Source: Cephalothrix spiralis (lineage: Eukaryota; Nemertea; Palaeonemertea; Archinemertea; Cephalotrichidae). From it: a stretch of DNA of 14,064 nucleotides. Shown in pieces: positions 1 to 6,037 of the stretch; position 1 is the first letter of the stretch, and the number at the start of each line of letters is the position of its first letter. The position numbers and the translations under genes are program-made. Under the pieces are notes generated by a model that saw only the letters and a program-made list of their open reading frames with translations, made no database searches and was not told the origin of the DNA. Location of the stretch: contig JAUCNG010084440.1 in NCBI GenBank assembly GCA_032353305.1, positions 1 through 14,064 of the forward strand, in the 5' to 3' direction.

Positions 1-47
1 AACGTCAAATACAATAAAAATTTTTTAATTTTTGGTAAAACCAATTA

Positions 48-59
48 CCCCCCCCCCCC
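48..59. repeat. Poly-C tract (12 C)
   Basis: Twelve consecutive C residues lie in AT-rich flanks. It is a homopolymer simple repeat, and its length is likely to vary or be mis-sequenced. Confidence 0.95.
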
Positions 60-131
60 TTTGATTTTAAATATGCCCTATTAGCCAATGAATGCATTGT
101 TACGTAAATACCTAATACCTCAAACTAGGTA

Positions 132-577
132 TTACTGCTGGAGGATCGTAAATCCTACCCATCCCCACTGGGTTTTCTTTATAAATGCATCAACAACCTC
201 CTTCGTCCATTGATCAATGACAACTGTTGCTGAACCGTATCTGAAATATTTGACGAAATATTCTTTGCTTTTGCCGCTAGTTCCGCTTTCTTGCCGATCT
301 TGTACCTGATGTTTTTTCCTTTATCCGTGACAAAGTCGAGAAAGGAGTATTGATATTTATTGAAGGATCAATTGCCATATCAACATCAGTATCACAGCCA
401 ATTAACTACTTCAGGTACATCACTTGGTTTATTGCGAATCGTTGCTTAAACTGTTTCTATACCTAAGCAGCCTGTACATACATATTTTGAGCGTGGTTCT
501 AAGAGTCCCTCCTTTAACATATATTCTTTTGACGGGCGATGTTCAATACATTTACATCTCCAAAGTTTTGACGTACC
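132..577 (-). pseudogene. Broken copy of the BEN-associated CxxC exon
   Basis: Read on the minus strand from 577 down, the frame gives CKCIEH, then KEGLLEPRSKYVCTGC, then ATIRNKPSDVPEVV. The same peptides occur at 2797-3040, next to BEN copy 1. A stop interrupts the text after the CTGC motif, and the frame slips after PEVV. The text resumes as DTDVDMAID, slips again, and ends as SATVVIDQWTKEVVDAFI and GWVGFTILQQ before a TAA at 132-134. The CxC...CxxC spacing suggests a small zinc-binding module, but I do not recognise the protein. At least two frame breaks plus a stop make it non-functional as it stands. No BEN domain follows this copy, so it is either a partial duplicate or was truncated downstream. 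The homology to 2797-2946 is seen directly; the zinc role is inferred. Confidence 0.55.
369..525. repeat. Direct repeat, partner 2797-2946
   Basis: About 150 bp match 2797-2946 almost base for base, including a shared block running through GCCTGTACATACATATTTTG and on to CCCTCCTTTAA. Small indels separate the copies. The copy at 2797 has an extra CTTAGTGGATC stretch, which restores a reading frame lost here. Confidence 0.85.
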
Positions 578-686
578 TTAAAGTTATTTGTGCACATGCA
601 CTTCAGGCTCTAACTTGGATTACTATCTGGTCGAGGGAGCAGAGTGAAGAGACAGCAGAAAAGTTCCCAAGCAAAGTTCTACTCCT

Positions 687-845
687 TTACATAAAGTCGT
701 CTGAGATGGCATTTCGGAATCCTTGGACAGCTGTCACCTCATGCACTTCGGGTGCATTGGGATACATTTTCGTAACATAGGTCAGAATACTATGAGCGAG
801 CTCTTCAGAAGTCTCCCCCTTAACCCTGCGCTGCCATAATAAAAG
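687..845 (-). pseudogene. Gag-like fragment of an LTR retrotransposon
   Basis: One minus-strand frame is open for about 52 codons and ends at a TAA (687-689). It contains QRRVKGETSEELAHSI, then MYPNAPEVHEVT and GFRNAISDD. A basic start, a G-E-(S/T)-x-E-E-(F/L) motif, an aliphatic helix, an aromatic-P position and an acidic tail are the landmarks of the Ty3/gypsy gag capsid linker known from many metazoan elements. No LTR, nucleocapsid zinc knuckle, protease or RT is visible nearby, so this is a small relic. A plus-strand frame at 424-780 covers the same bases and is judged a shadow. The family call rests on pattern recognition, not a search. Confidence 0.5.
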
Positions 846-848
846 TCA

Positions 849-1225
849 TAAAATACTAAATATTTTCTTCCCTTTATCATAACATTAAATTAATATCACA
901 GTTAATATAAAAATTTGGACAACTTCGCAGTGGTTGATCACATTTAAATGTCAAAATTTTGCTAGCTGAAAAAAGTAGCGTCCGCCATTGTTGTTGACAT
1001 CCGGGCAATCAAAATAACAAGATAATTACCTCTTTATTACAAGTAACTCAATAGTTGCCAAAAATCACAAACAGGAAAAATTTGAAATTGTAAGAAAAAA
1101 TACTAACTACAATCTTTTAAAACATGAAACAATTCTCAAAAAAAACTTATAAAAAATAAAACTTATATTTTAGGCTATTTCTAATGTTAAATATTATTGG
1201 TAACCGTTTTTAATCTGAATTTCAG
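849..1225. other. AT-rich non-coding stretch, probably intron
   Basis: Dense A and T runs with no open frame worth reporting. The segment ends in TTTTTAATCTGAATTTCAG, a good plus-strand splice acceptor feeding the exon at 1226. A small GC-richer island near 983-1008 carries GCCATTGTTGTTGACATCCGG, with weak YY1- and ETS-like cores, and has no other support. Confidence 0.5.
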
Positions 1226-1378
1226 GTCCTTGTGAAAAAAGTTCCAAACGATCAAGTTCTGGTATTTTTGGACAGTTTAATGGATGGTTTGTTAGATCCT
1301 CAATCACATGGTTCGTCTGGCGCATGCGTAGTAATGAATGGCATAATAAAAGTTAGAGGTGGTGAACTGTTTAAGGAT
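1226..1378 (+). CDS. Exon of a MROH1-like maestro HEAT-repeat protein
   Basis: A phase-0 exon of exactly 51 codons lies between a consensus acceptor (AATTTCAG, ending 1225) and a consensus donor (GTAAGT, 1379). It reads VLVKKVPNDQVLVFLDSLMD, then GLLDPQSHGSSGACVVMNG, then IIKVRGGELFKD. This looks like a HEAT-repeat helix pair of MROH1 (maestro heat-like repeat family member 1), with its typical SGA-C-VV-N and RGGEL signature. The family is a large cytosolic HEAT-repeat protein; its molecular role is not evident from this exon. Codon use and the lack of stops indicate constraint. No earlier exon is recognisable upstream in the window. The next exon appears to be the 27-nt one at 1465. The family assignment is from memory of MROH1 sequences. 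Confidence 0.72.
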
Positions 1379-1464
1379 GTAAGTATACGTGTAATAATTT
1401 CTAAATCATTGAATCAAAATTGTTTTAAATAAATTTAGAAACACATTTATACAATTAATTACAG

Positions 1465-1491
1465 GATAATGGGTATGCAAGCAAAATCCAG
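1465..1491 (+). CDS. 27-nt micro-exon following the MROH1-like exon
   Basis: TTAATTACAG (ending 1464) and CCAG|GTAAAC (donor at 1492) bracket 27 nt encoding DNGYASKIQ in phase 0, in step with the exon ending at 1378. Maestro-family proteins continue after the GGEL motif with a short V-P-x-(I/Y)-x-x-K-I-type helix, and this peptide fits that place. Without splicing, the frame runs into a TAA shortly downstream. No further MROH1-like exon is visible on the plus strand in the window, so either the following intron is long or the gene is broken by the repeats starting near 1600. Confidence 0.45.
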
Positions 1492-1638
1492 GTAAACTTT
1501 TTTGACTACATTTAAAAGAAGTGTAGATGTGATTTTTTTAATGAAAGGAAGATTATCGTAGATGGAGTAGTATATTTTCTGATTAGTATTAGTTAATCAT
1601 AAATGGAAAAAAGCGACATATTAAATCATTTCTGTGTA

Positions 1639-1700
1639 CCACGTTGGTATAGTGGTAAGAACGCCCTTCTTGTAATCCATGGATCCCGGTTCTGTAAGAC
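1639..1700 (+). repeat. Decayed tRNA-like head, possible SINE
   Basis: TGGTATAGTGG (1645-1655) is a good pol III A box, and GGTTCTGTAAG (1688-1698) is a degraded B box at normal tRNA spacing. TTCTTGTAATCC sits where an anticodon loop with TGT (threonine-type) would be. The anticodon and T stems no longer pair, so this is not a working tRNA. A tRNA-derived SINE head with unrecognised body to about 1960 is the best reading; a tRNA pseudogene is the alternative. Confidence 0.45.
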
Positions 1701-1960
1701 TTGCCTTTCTGTAGCTGCTCCTCTTTCGTTGCCTTTCCTTTTCCAAGGACATATCAGACGACAATGGCGACACACTCTCATTCGGCTCATTTGTTTTGGA
1801 AAAAACAGCCTTTCTACATTGGATCCAACTTTTTTTTGGATAATAATTCTCCCATGCGTTTCCAACAACTTTCCATCGTGAAGAACTTTGGACAAGTTCC
1901 TCGGATAGCATTGGCTCCTGGTGGCTCGGTTAGATTAAATGAGTAGAGACCTTCAAAATT
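1700..1960. other. Segment open in several frames, unassigned
   Basis: Both strands carry frames without stops across most of this segment. Examples are plus-strand FQQLSIVKNFGQVPRIALAP and minus-strand SKTNEPNESVSPLSSD and CPKFFTMESCWKRMGELL. None matches a family I know, and none has a convincing exon boundary. It follows the tRNA-like head, so it may be SINE body or unrelated low-stop sequence. A second A-box-like string, TGGCTCGGTTAG, lies at about 1923-1934. Confidence 0.3.
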
Positions 1961-2188
1961 ATAACTCCCGGTCTGTCACATGTCCGATATATATAGATGG
2001 GGTGAATTTTGTTACATTTAATGTTACTATATTGTCCTCAGACAATACAGCCTTCGCTTTCGTAAAAGCGACATTGATTTTATCCTTTGAATCTCGTACA
2101 TGTACAGGAGCGTTTGGATATAACTGCTCAATCTGCACTAGCCATATCTTTTGACATATTTAGAAAATTGGACCTGAGGGAGGGAGTA

Positions 2189-2229
2189 TTGGACTGAAAA
2201 TGGACTGTATATATTGGACTGAAAATGGA
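2189..2229. repeat. Short direct repeat pair
   Basis: TTGGACTGAAAATGGA occurs twice, at 2189-2204 and 2214-2229, with a 25-nt period. The adjacent sequence to about 2335 is AT-rich with nothing coding. Confidence 0.85.
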
Positions 2230-2339
2230 TTAGATGCTAAAATTCAATTTTGAAATTTTATAGTACGTTGTTAAAAAATAAAGTATGAACAAAAAATAGA
2301 CCAAAATTTTTAAATTATTTGAATTTTGAATTGAAGTTA

Positions 2340-2387
2340 TTTTTGAACTTTATTAGAATCATGTTTTTGAACTTTATTAGAATCATG
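2340..2387. repeat. 24-bp perfect tandem duplication
   Basis: TTTTTGAACTTTATTAGAATCATG occurs as two adjacent identical copies (shown here only as the unit's ends: TTTTTGAACTTT...AATCATG). On the minus strand each copy is eight codons, KHDSNKVQ, so the duplication keeps the BEN C-terminal frame. Confidence 0.95.
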
Positions 2388-2522
2388 TTTTAGTTTCCTA
2401 TTCAACCTTTTGACGAACTGGGTCTTTGTAATTGTTGATCCCGAGGCCGCATTGTACCTCATCATCATGCTAACCTTTCTTGGGGATAGCAGTTGCTCTG
2501 TTCCGGCATTTTCTTTTCTTTT

Positions 2523-2652
2523 TAACTATTTCAGATCGTACTGTACTTCTGGCTGTTGGGAAACTATAAAACATCTCAAGATATTCATTTAAGGTATCGG
2601 GGTTACGTGAAGAACTTTTTTGTAAACATGTTGCCCTTTTGAAGACTGTTTT
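2523..2652. mobile_element. Short insertion inside BEN copy 1
   Basis: Copies 2 and 3 run straight across this point, but copy 1 carries about 126 bp of unrelated sequence between two TTTT runs (2519-2522 and 2649-2652). The TTTT pair could be a 4-bp target duplication or chance in a T-rich tract. No terminal inverted repeat or coding sequence is visible in the insert. Confidence 0.45.
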
Positions 2653-2750
2653 GACGCTTTTTTCAGTCCGGAGGCCTCCTCACTGAAGCAAGTCTTTAAG
2701 ACTGTGAAGGCCACTACCATTGAGGATCTGGTGGCGACCTCCACAGTCTG

Positions 2751-3040
2751 ACAGCCATTGATCAGTGCTAGCTGCCTGTTCGGCAGCCTTATCAACTGCC
2801 ATATCAACATCAGTATCACTTAGTGGATCAGCCAATTCAACTACTTCAGGTACATTACTTGGTTTATTGCGAATCGTTGCTAAAACTGTTTCTAATCAGC
2901 CTGTACATACATATTTTGAGCGTGGTTCTAAGAGTCCCTCCTTTAATCTTTGGTACATCCATTTCATCAACATGTGCGTGTGGGTCATTGTGTGGCTCAT
3001 GGTTTGTGTCTTGGTTCTCTAATTCTGTGTCTTTATAAAC
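2751..3040 (-). pseudogene. CxxC exon upstream of BEN copy 1 (frameshifted)
   Basis: Minus strand, entered through a good acceptor (TTACTTCTTTAG, read on the minus strand, ending at 3041). The first part reads VYKDTELENQDTN and NDPHAHVDEMDVPK. A one-base slip then puts the text into KEGLLEPRSKYVCTG, where a TGA replaces the last Cys of the CxxC motif. It continues ETVLATIRNKPSN, VPEVVELADPLSDTDVDMA and VDKAAEQAASTDQW up to the BEN exon. The acidic, low-complexity middle looks like a linker. The homologous copy at 369-577 keeps the TGC codon, so the stop here is secondary. It is probably the exon before BEN copy 1, with one frameshift and one stop. Confidence 0.55.
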
Positions 3041-3195
3041 CTAAAGAAGTAAGAATATATCATGACATAATTTTACACATTTGTAACCAGAAATTGAAAA
3101 TCTATCAAAATAGACCATGCTGATGTGTCACCCTCTTGATCTTAGGTTGGACTCTACCCGACCAATCATATGACTAGTGTGTGACATACCGTCAC
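3041..3195. other. Non-coding stretch, probable intron
   Basis: AT-rich, with no open frame and no repeat I can place. It begins with the polypyrimidine tract of the acceptor described for the neighbouring minus-strand exon. Near 3179-3197 it holds a short imperfect palindrome, GTGTGACATACCGTCACAT. Confidence 0.4.
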
Positions 3196-3260
3196 ATTAT
3201 ATATAGATATAGATATAACTTTATTGATATAAAGCCGCTAGGGCCGTATCAAAAAAAACA
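3196..3260 (-). mobile_element. 3' tail of a non-LTR-type retroelement
   Basis: On the minus strand the order is a T-rich stretch, GATACGGCCCTAGCGGC, then AATAAAG (poly-A signal 3220-3225), then a (ATATCT)n-like simple repeat. A GC-rich block followed by AATAAAG and a short tandem tail is the usual 3' end of LINE/SINE copies that end in microsatellite rather than poly-A. No coding part is attached, so the copy is heavily 5'-truncated or the body is unrecognisable. The family is not identified. Confidence 0.45.
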
Positions 3261-3339
3261 AAGACGAGAACAAGCAAGATGATAAAAATAATTTAAATTG
3301 CTTTATAGATTCTGGAAATGTATGTGAATTTTCATTAAT

Positions 3340-4140
3340 ATATGTATGAACTTGACTCTGAAATTGACCTTGAAACATTTGGGCAGGGCCACAAAAAAGT
3401 TTACTTTGCTCTTAGCTGCTTCTCAAACGACCTTGAAATGCAAGTGAAGGTCAAATTGACCTTGAAAAATTTGGACAGGGCCTCCGGCCACATCTTTGTC
3501 ATTGATGATCATAAGACTAACAAACAAGTTGAAAAAAATTCAAATTTGTGTACATTATCCGCAAATTTTAAACAAAATTGAATTAATCTACTATGACCTT
3601 GACTCTAAAATTGCCCTTGAGAAATTTGGGCAGGGCCTCCGGCCATATATTTGACATTTAAGTTCATAAGAATAACAAAATATTGACATGGGTTGAATGA
3701 AAGGAGTAAAAACTTATATCAAAAATATACATTTTAACAAATGAAGTACTATACAAATGACTCAAAATTATTCAATATTTGCTGCTCAAACTACCTTGAA
3801 ATGCAACTGAAGGTCAAACTACCCATGTAAAATTAATTATGATACTTACTTCGAGTATGTTTCCAAATATGAACCTTAAAAGTAATGATTTTTTCGACTT
3901 ATATTTTAGTGAAAAACGAGTCATTTTATTACCACTTTTTTTACCTTCAATCATAACATTGACCTCTGCAATGACCTTGAAAAACTTGCAGAGAGTTCCA
4001 AGCCTACCATTTCTCTTAGTTTATACAAAGTCAAACAAATGAATACAAATTTCAACTTGACACAGAGCAAACCGAAAAACAGTAAAAAAATCAATATTTT
4101 CATCTCAAATGACCTTGAAAAGTACTTCAAGGTCAAACTG
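3340..4140. repeat. Diverged repeat field rich in TGACCTTGA
   Basis: At least four units share a core CTTGACTCTRAAATTG-CCTTGA then AAATTTGGGCAGGGCCTCCGGCC, or the partner core CTCAAA-GACCTTGAAATGCA followed by TGAAGGTCAAA. Exact TGACCTTGA occurs at 3365, 3457, 3594, 3972 and 4110; TCAAGGTCA occurs at 4127. Near-matches occur at about 3429, 3446, 3791 and 3808. Short open frames here (for example 3342-3581) are repeat translations, not genes. TCAAGGTCA is the extended half-site bound by NR5A/ERR-type nuclear receptors, but an abundant dispersed repeat explains the motif equally well. Confidence 0.75.
4110..4135. repeat. Perfect 10-bp inverted repeat of nuclear-receptor half-sites
   Basis: TGACCTTGAA (4110-4119) and TTCAAGGTCA (4126-4135) are exact reverse complements around a 6-nt spacer, AAGTAC. 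It is the best preserved hairpin of the surrounding repeat field and equals two everted extended AGGTCA half-sites. Confidence 0.9.
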
Positions 4141-4217
4141 TTAATGTCAAATTTTTGGGAATACTCATATCTATAATTTGACCAAATAGGAACCTTATAT
4201 CTTAAATAGGTTTGTTT

Positions 4218-4433
4218 TTATGACTGATATATGTTAAAAATCAAAGTAAAGCCTCCTTCAGGGAGTTCTTCTTTCTCTTTCCAATCAGTTAGAGTTAGGT
4301 TTGCAAGTATCCCCGTCCTCTGGCCTTTAGTTCCCAGCATAACTCCTACCAGGCCCATACAGTCGCACAAGAGTTGGGGCTTGTTGATGTCTGTAACAGT
4401 AACTTGGCATGATACTGCCTTTTGCCTCAACAT
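4218..4433 (-). pseudogene. Unidentified coding-like fragment
   Basis: A 71-codon minus-strand frame contains VTVTDINKPQLLCDCMGLVG, then TGILANLTLTDWKEKEEL and PEGGFTLIF. The alternating hydrophobic strands and the L-T-D-W...LPEGG(F/Y) ending look like a beta-rich domain; an OB-fold-like element is one guess. Just upstream another frame reads TAVTIKNVEAKG, so a frameshift may lie near 4430. The segment starts where BEN copy 2 loses its normal C-terminus (about 4496), so it may mark a junction. The complementary plus-strand frame is also open, so the strand is not certain. No family is assigned. Confidence 0.35.
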
Positions 4434-4493
4434 TTTTGATAGTTACTGCTGTTTGCCTTAGGGCGACTCGGGTGCACAATTTATGGTAGTGGG

Positions 4494-4752
4494 TTACTGC
4501 GGTTTTAGTTTCCTATTCAACCTTTTGACGAACTGGGTCTTTGTAATTGTTGATCCCGAGGCCGCATTGTACCTCATCATCATGCTAAACTTTCTTGGGG
4601 ATATCAGTTGCTCTGTTCCGGCATTTTCTTTTCTTTTGACGCTTTTTTCAGTGAGGAGTGAGGATGGCCCCTTTCCTCTCCTCCTCACTGAAGCAAGTCT
4701 TTAAGACTTCGAAGGCCACCACCATTGAGAATTTGGCGACGACCTCCAGAGT
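4494..4752 (-). pseudogene. BEN-domain last exon, copy 2 (frameshifted)
   Basis: Minus strand. TLEVVAKFSMVVAFEVLKTC and FSEEERKGAI are followed by a 7-nt insertion relative to copy 3 (extra bases within 4656-4680). That shifts the rest, LLTEKSVKRKENAGTEQLI and MMMRYNAASGSTITKTQF, into another frame. The C-terminus ends early as NRKLKPQ with a TAA at 4494-4496, where homology to the other copies stops. The CAG before TLEV is conserved as a likely acceptor. Close nucleotide identity with copies 1 and 3 shows local duplication. It cannot give an intact BEN domain. Confidence 0.65.
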
Positions 4753-4908
4753 CTGACAGCTATTGATCAGATTTGTAGATTTCAAACATTGCAGAATTTG
4801 CGGGTCTTTAATATTATGCGGGTTACAAATGCTGCAACTTTTATCACATTCATAAGTCAACTCAAACTCATCTCCAGAATGATTAAAAACAATTGAAGTT
4901 ATTTTCAA
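4753..4908 (-). pseudogene. Cys-rich segment upstream of BEN copy 2
   Basis: The minus-strand frame is continuous with the first half of BEN copy 2 and reads NHSGDEFELTYECDKSCSIC, then NPHNIKDPQILQCLKS. The C-x3-C-x2-C cluster followed by His could bind zinc. It differs from the segment upstream of BEN copies 1 and 3, so each copy has a different 5' neighbour. It overlaps the 3' end of copy 3 (shared CAATTGAAGTTATTTT near 4890). Whether it is an exon or read-through intron is not clear. Confidence 0.35.
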
Positions 4909-5168
4909 ACGTTATTGGAATCATGTTTAAGTTTCCTATTCAACCTTTTGACGAACTGGGTTTTTGTAATGGTTGATCCCGAGGCCGCATTATACCTCAT
5001 CATCATGCTTACCTTTCGTGGTGAAAGCAATTGCTCGGTTCCTGTGTTCTCTTTCCTTCGGACGCTCTTTTCAGTGAGGAGGGCCCCTTTCCTCTCCTCC
5101 TCACTGAAGCAAGTCTTTAAGACTTCGAAGGCCACCACCATTGAGGATTTGGCGGCGACCTCCACAGT
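4905..5168 (-). CDS. BEN-domain last exon, copy 3 (intact)
   Basis: An 87-residue open exon on the minus strand ends in TGA (4905-4907) and is entered after CGACAG (acceptor-like, 5169-5174). It reads TVEVAAKSSMVVAFEVLKTC, FSEEERKGALLTEKSVRRKE, NTGTEQLLSPRKVSMMMRYN and SGSTITKTQFVKRLNRKLK. The BEN layout is complete: a leading helix with L-x-x-x-F-(S/T)-x-E-E, a loop with L-T-x-K-S, a (L/P)-x-P-x-K helix start, then a T/S-cap and a terminal helix ending N-x-K-L. BEN domains act in chromatin and transcription factors by binding DNA. It is the only copy of three with no break. The upstream exon is uncertain (5169-5312 or an exon beyond). It sits at the C-terminus, as is common in BEN proteins. 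Confidence 0.65.
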   Translation of the reverse strand, partial: TVEVAAKSSMVVAFEVLKTCFSEEERKGALLTEKSVRRKENTGTEQLLSPRKVSMMMRYNAASGSTITKTQFVKRLNRKLKHDSNNV

Positions 5169-5312
5169 CTGTCGAGTAAGGCCTTTCTTGGGCTATCAAG
5201 AGGCAAAATATCCCTCAAGTCGTTGTCTTCCAAATGTAACAGGACTTCCCAGGTGATTCTGACTATTAAGCTTGATGAACTTTCGACTCTTGAGCTTGAT
5301 GCACTTGAATAC
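5169..5312 (-). CDS. Candidate exon upstream of BEN copy 3
   Basis: Minus strand, entered at TGTTTCCCAG (acceptor ending 5313). It reads YSSASSSRVESSSSLIVRIT then WEVLLHLEDNDLRDILPLDS and PRKALLD. A Ser-rich linker followed by an amphipathic, acidic helix is visible. The text runs directly into BEN copy 3 but in another frame, so either a short intron with its acceptor at 5169 lies between, or there is a frame slip. The acceptor is duplicated: AATACCTGGGAAACAT stands in perfect tandem at 5308-5323 and 5324-5339 on the plus strand, giving two equivalent AG sites 16 nt apart. Family unknown. Confidence 0.4.
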
Positions 5313-5339
5313 CTGGGAAACATAATACCTGGGAAACAT
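5308..5339. repeat. 16-bp tandem duplication of a splice-acceptor tract
   Basis: AATACCTGGGAAACAT occurs twice head to tail. On the minus strand each unit supplies ATGTTTCCCAG|GTATT, so the pair forms competing acceptors 16 nt apart, which would shift the frame. Confidence 0.85.
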
Positions 5340-5411
5340 AGAAAGGTTATCACATATTTCTTAAGTAGAATCACATTTTTGGGATTCAAAGATTCAAATT
5401 TCTTATTATTC

Positions 5412-5561
5412 TTAATACTTCTTTAATTGCATCTTTGTATCATCCTGTACGATAAAAGATGCATCAACTTGGTAGTCTACATTCGTTTTTACAGTAGCAG
5501 CACACAAGTGAATTCTATTGCATGAGTCACAGACGAGTGCAAATTTTGTTCCATGAATAAT
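5412..5561 (-). CDS. Candidate Cys-rich exon, minus strand
   Basis: A 49-codon open frame with no ATG near its start reads GTKFALVCDSCNRIHLCAA, then TVKTNVDYQVDASFIVQDD and TKMQLKKY before TAA (5412-5414). C-x2-C-x6-C with a His suggests a treble-clef-like zinc site. The composition is strongly protein-like and the reading is unbroken. A consensus acceptor in the matching phase is not evident, and a second frame over the same bases is partly open. It lies upstream of BEN copy 3 on the same strand and could belong to the same gene. Family not recognised. Confidence 0.4.
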   Translation of the reverse strand: MIHGTKFALVCDSCNRIHLCAATVKTNVDYQVDASFIVQDDTKMQLKKY

Positions 5562-5745
5562 TCACTTTATTTTAGATTTAAAAAAAAGTTATATTACCTT
5601 TGTATTATGGATAACCTACCCCTTCTGCCTCTGTGAGCCGATTGCGTCTTAATAGCAGAAAACATGATACGACGGACAAAATGGGGTAGGAACAAATATA
5701 ACGGATAGAGAATCCCGCCTCATCACGATGGATAGGTATTCAAAA
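5562..5745. other. Intergenic or intronic, nothing recognised
   Basis: No convincing frame on either strand. Near 5618-5700 two GGGTAGG/CCTACCCC strings face each other (ACCTACCCCTTC and GGGGTAGGAAC), a weak inverted pair. Confidence 0.3.
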
Positions 5746-5969
5746 TCATCCTGACACACCATACTGATTGCATACTCCCAAGTAACCAACTCCAAACATC
5801 TCCTCGGTTAGCTCCAACAAGACAGCATATTTAGTCACATATGGGACCATACCATCCCATGGATAAACATTAAGACTCCCAGGAGGCCAATGTTCTCGGA
5901 GTGATGCGCAAAGAGAAGAAAACTCATTGTTCTGGAGAAGGGAAATGGCCATTTTCTTCGCGCCAGGAC
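5746..5969 (-). CDS. Candidate exon of an unidentified protein
   Basis: Minus strand, entered through an excellent acceptor (GGTTTTTTATTTTCCAG, ending 5970). In the phase that takes one base from the preceding exon it reads PGAKKMAISLLQNNEFSSL, CASLREHWPPGSLNVYPWDG and MVPYVTKYAVLLELTEEMFG, ending in TGA at 5746. A donor-like GGA|GTATGC near the end (about 5778) could cut it before the stop. Alternating helices with conserved-looking W-P-P-G and Y-P-W-D-G turns suggest a folded domain, but I cannot name it. The bases across it read poorly in other frames, which supports the call. Confidence 0.45.
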
Positions 5970-6037
5970 CTGGAAAATAAAAAACCATCATCTTGAGTTT
6001 TGATGTTATTAAGTCATCATCCCTGCCAACGTCACAT

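Larger units (their letters stand above)
2337..2747 (-). pseudogene. BEN-domain last exon, copy 1 (broken)
   Basis: Minus strand. After an acceptor-like CTGTCAG (2748-2754) the frame reads TVEVATRSSMVVAFTVLKTC then FSEE, the start of a BEN domain. The C-terminal half, SPRK-type loop then MMMRYNAASGS and VKRLNRKLKHDSN, is present at the other end. The two halves are separated by a roughly 130-bp insertion (2523-2652) and a small deletion in the FSEEE-KG loop, so they are out of frame. The C-terminal octapeptide KHDSNKVQ is duplicated in frame before the TAA at 2337-2339. BEN domains bind DNA or chromatin partners in metazoan proteins. Compared with copy 3 the domain is recognisably the same but not translatable in one piece. 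Confidence 0.65.

Noticed and set aside
424-780. A 118-residue plus-strand open frame at the start of the window
   Set aside because: It lies opposite the duplicated BEN-associated exon and the gag-like fragment. Its translation is hydrophobic and low in charge, with no family resemblance, as expected of an antisense shadow.
1639-1700. Functional tRNA gene
   Set aside because: The anticodon and T stems cannot pair and the B box is degraded.
3342-3581. Plus-strand frame in the TGACCTTGA region
   Set aside because: Its peptides repeat because the DNA repeats; related units have stops in the same frame.
4915-5256. A 113-residue plus-strand frame across BEN copy 3
   Set aside because: It is the antisense of the intact BEN exon, and similar antisense frames appear over copies 1 and 2.
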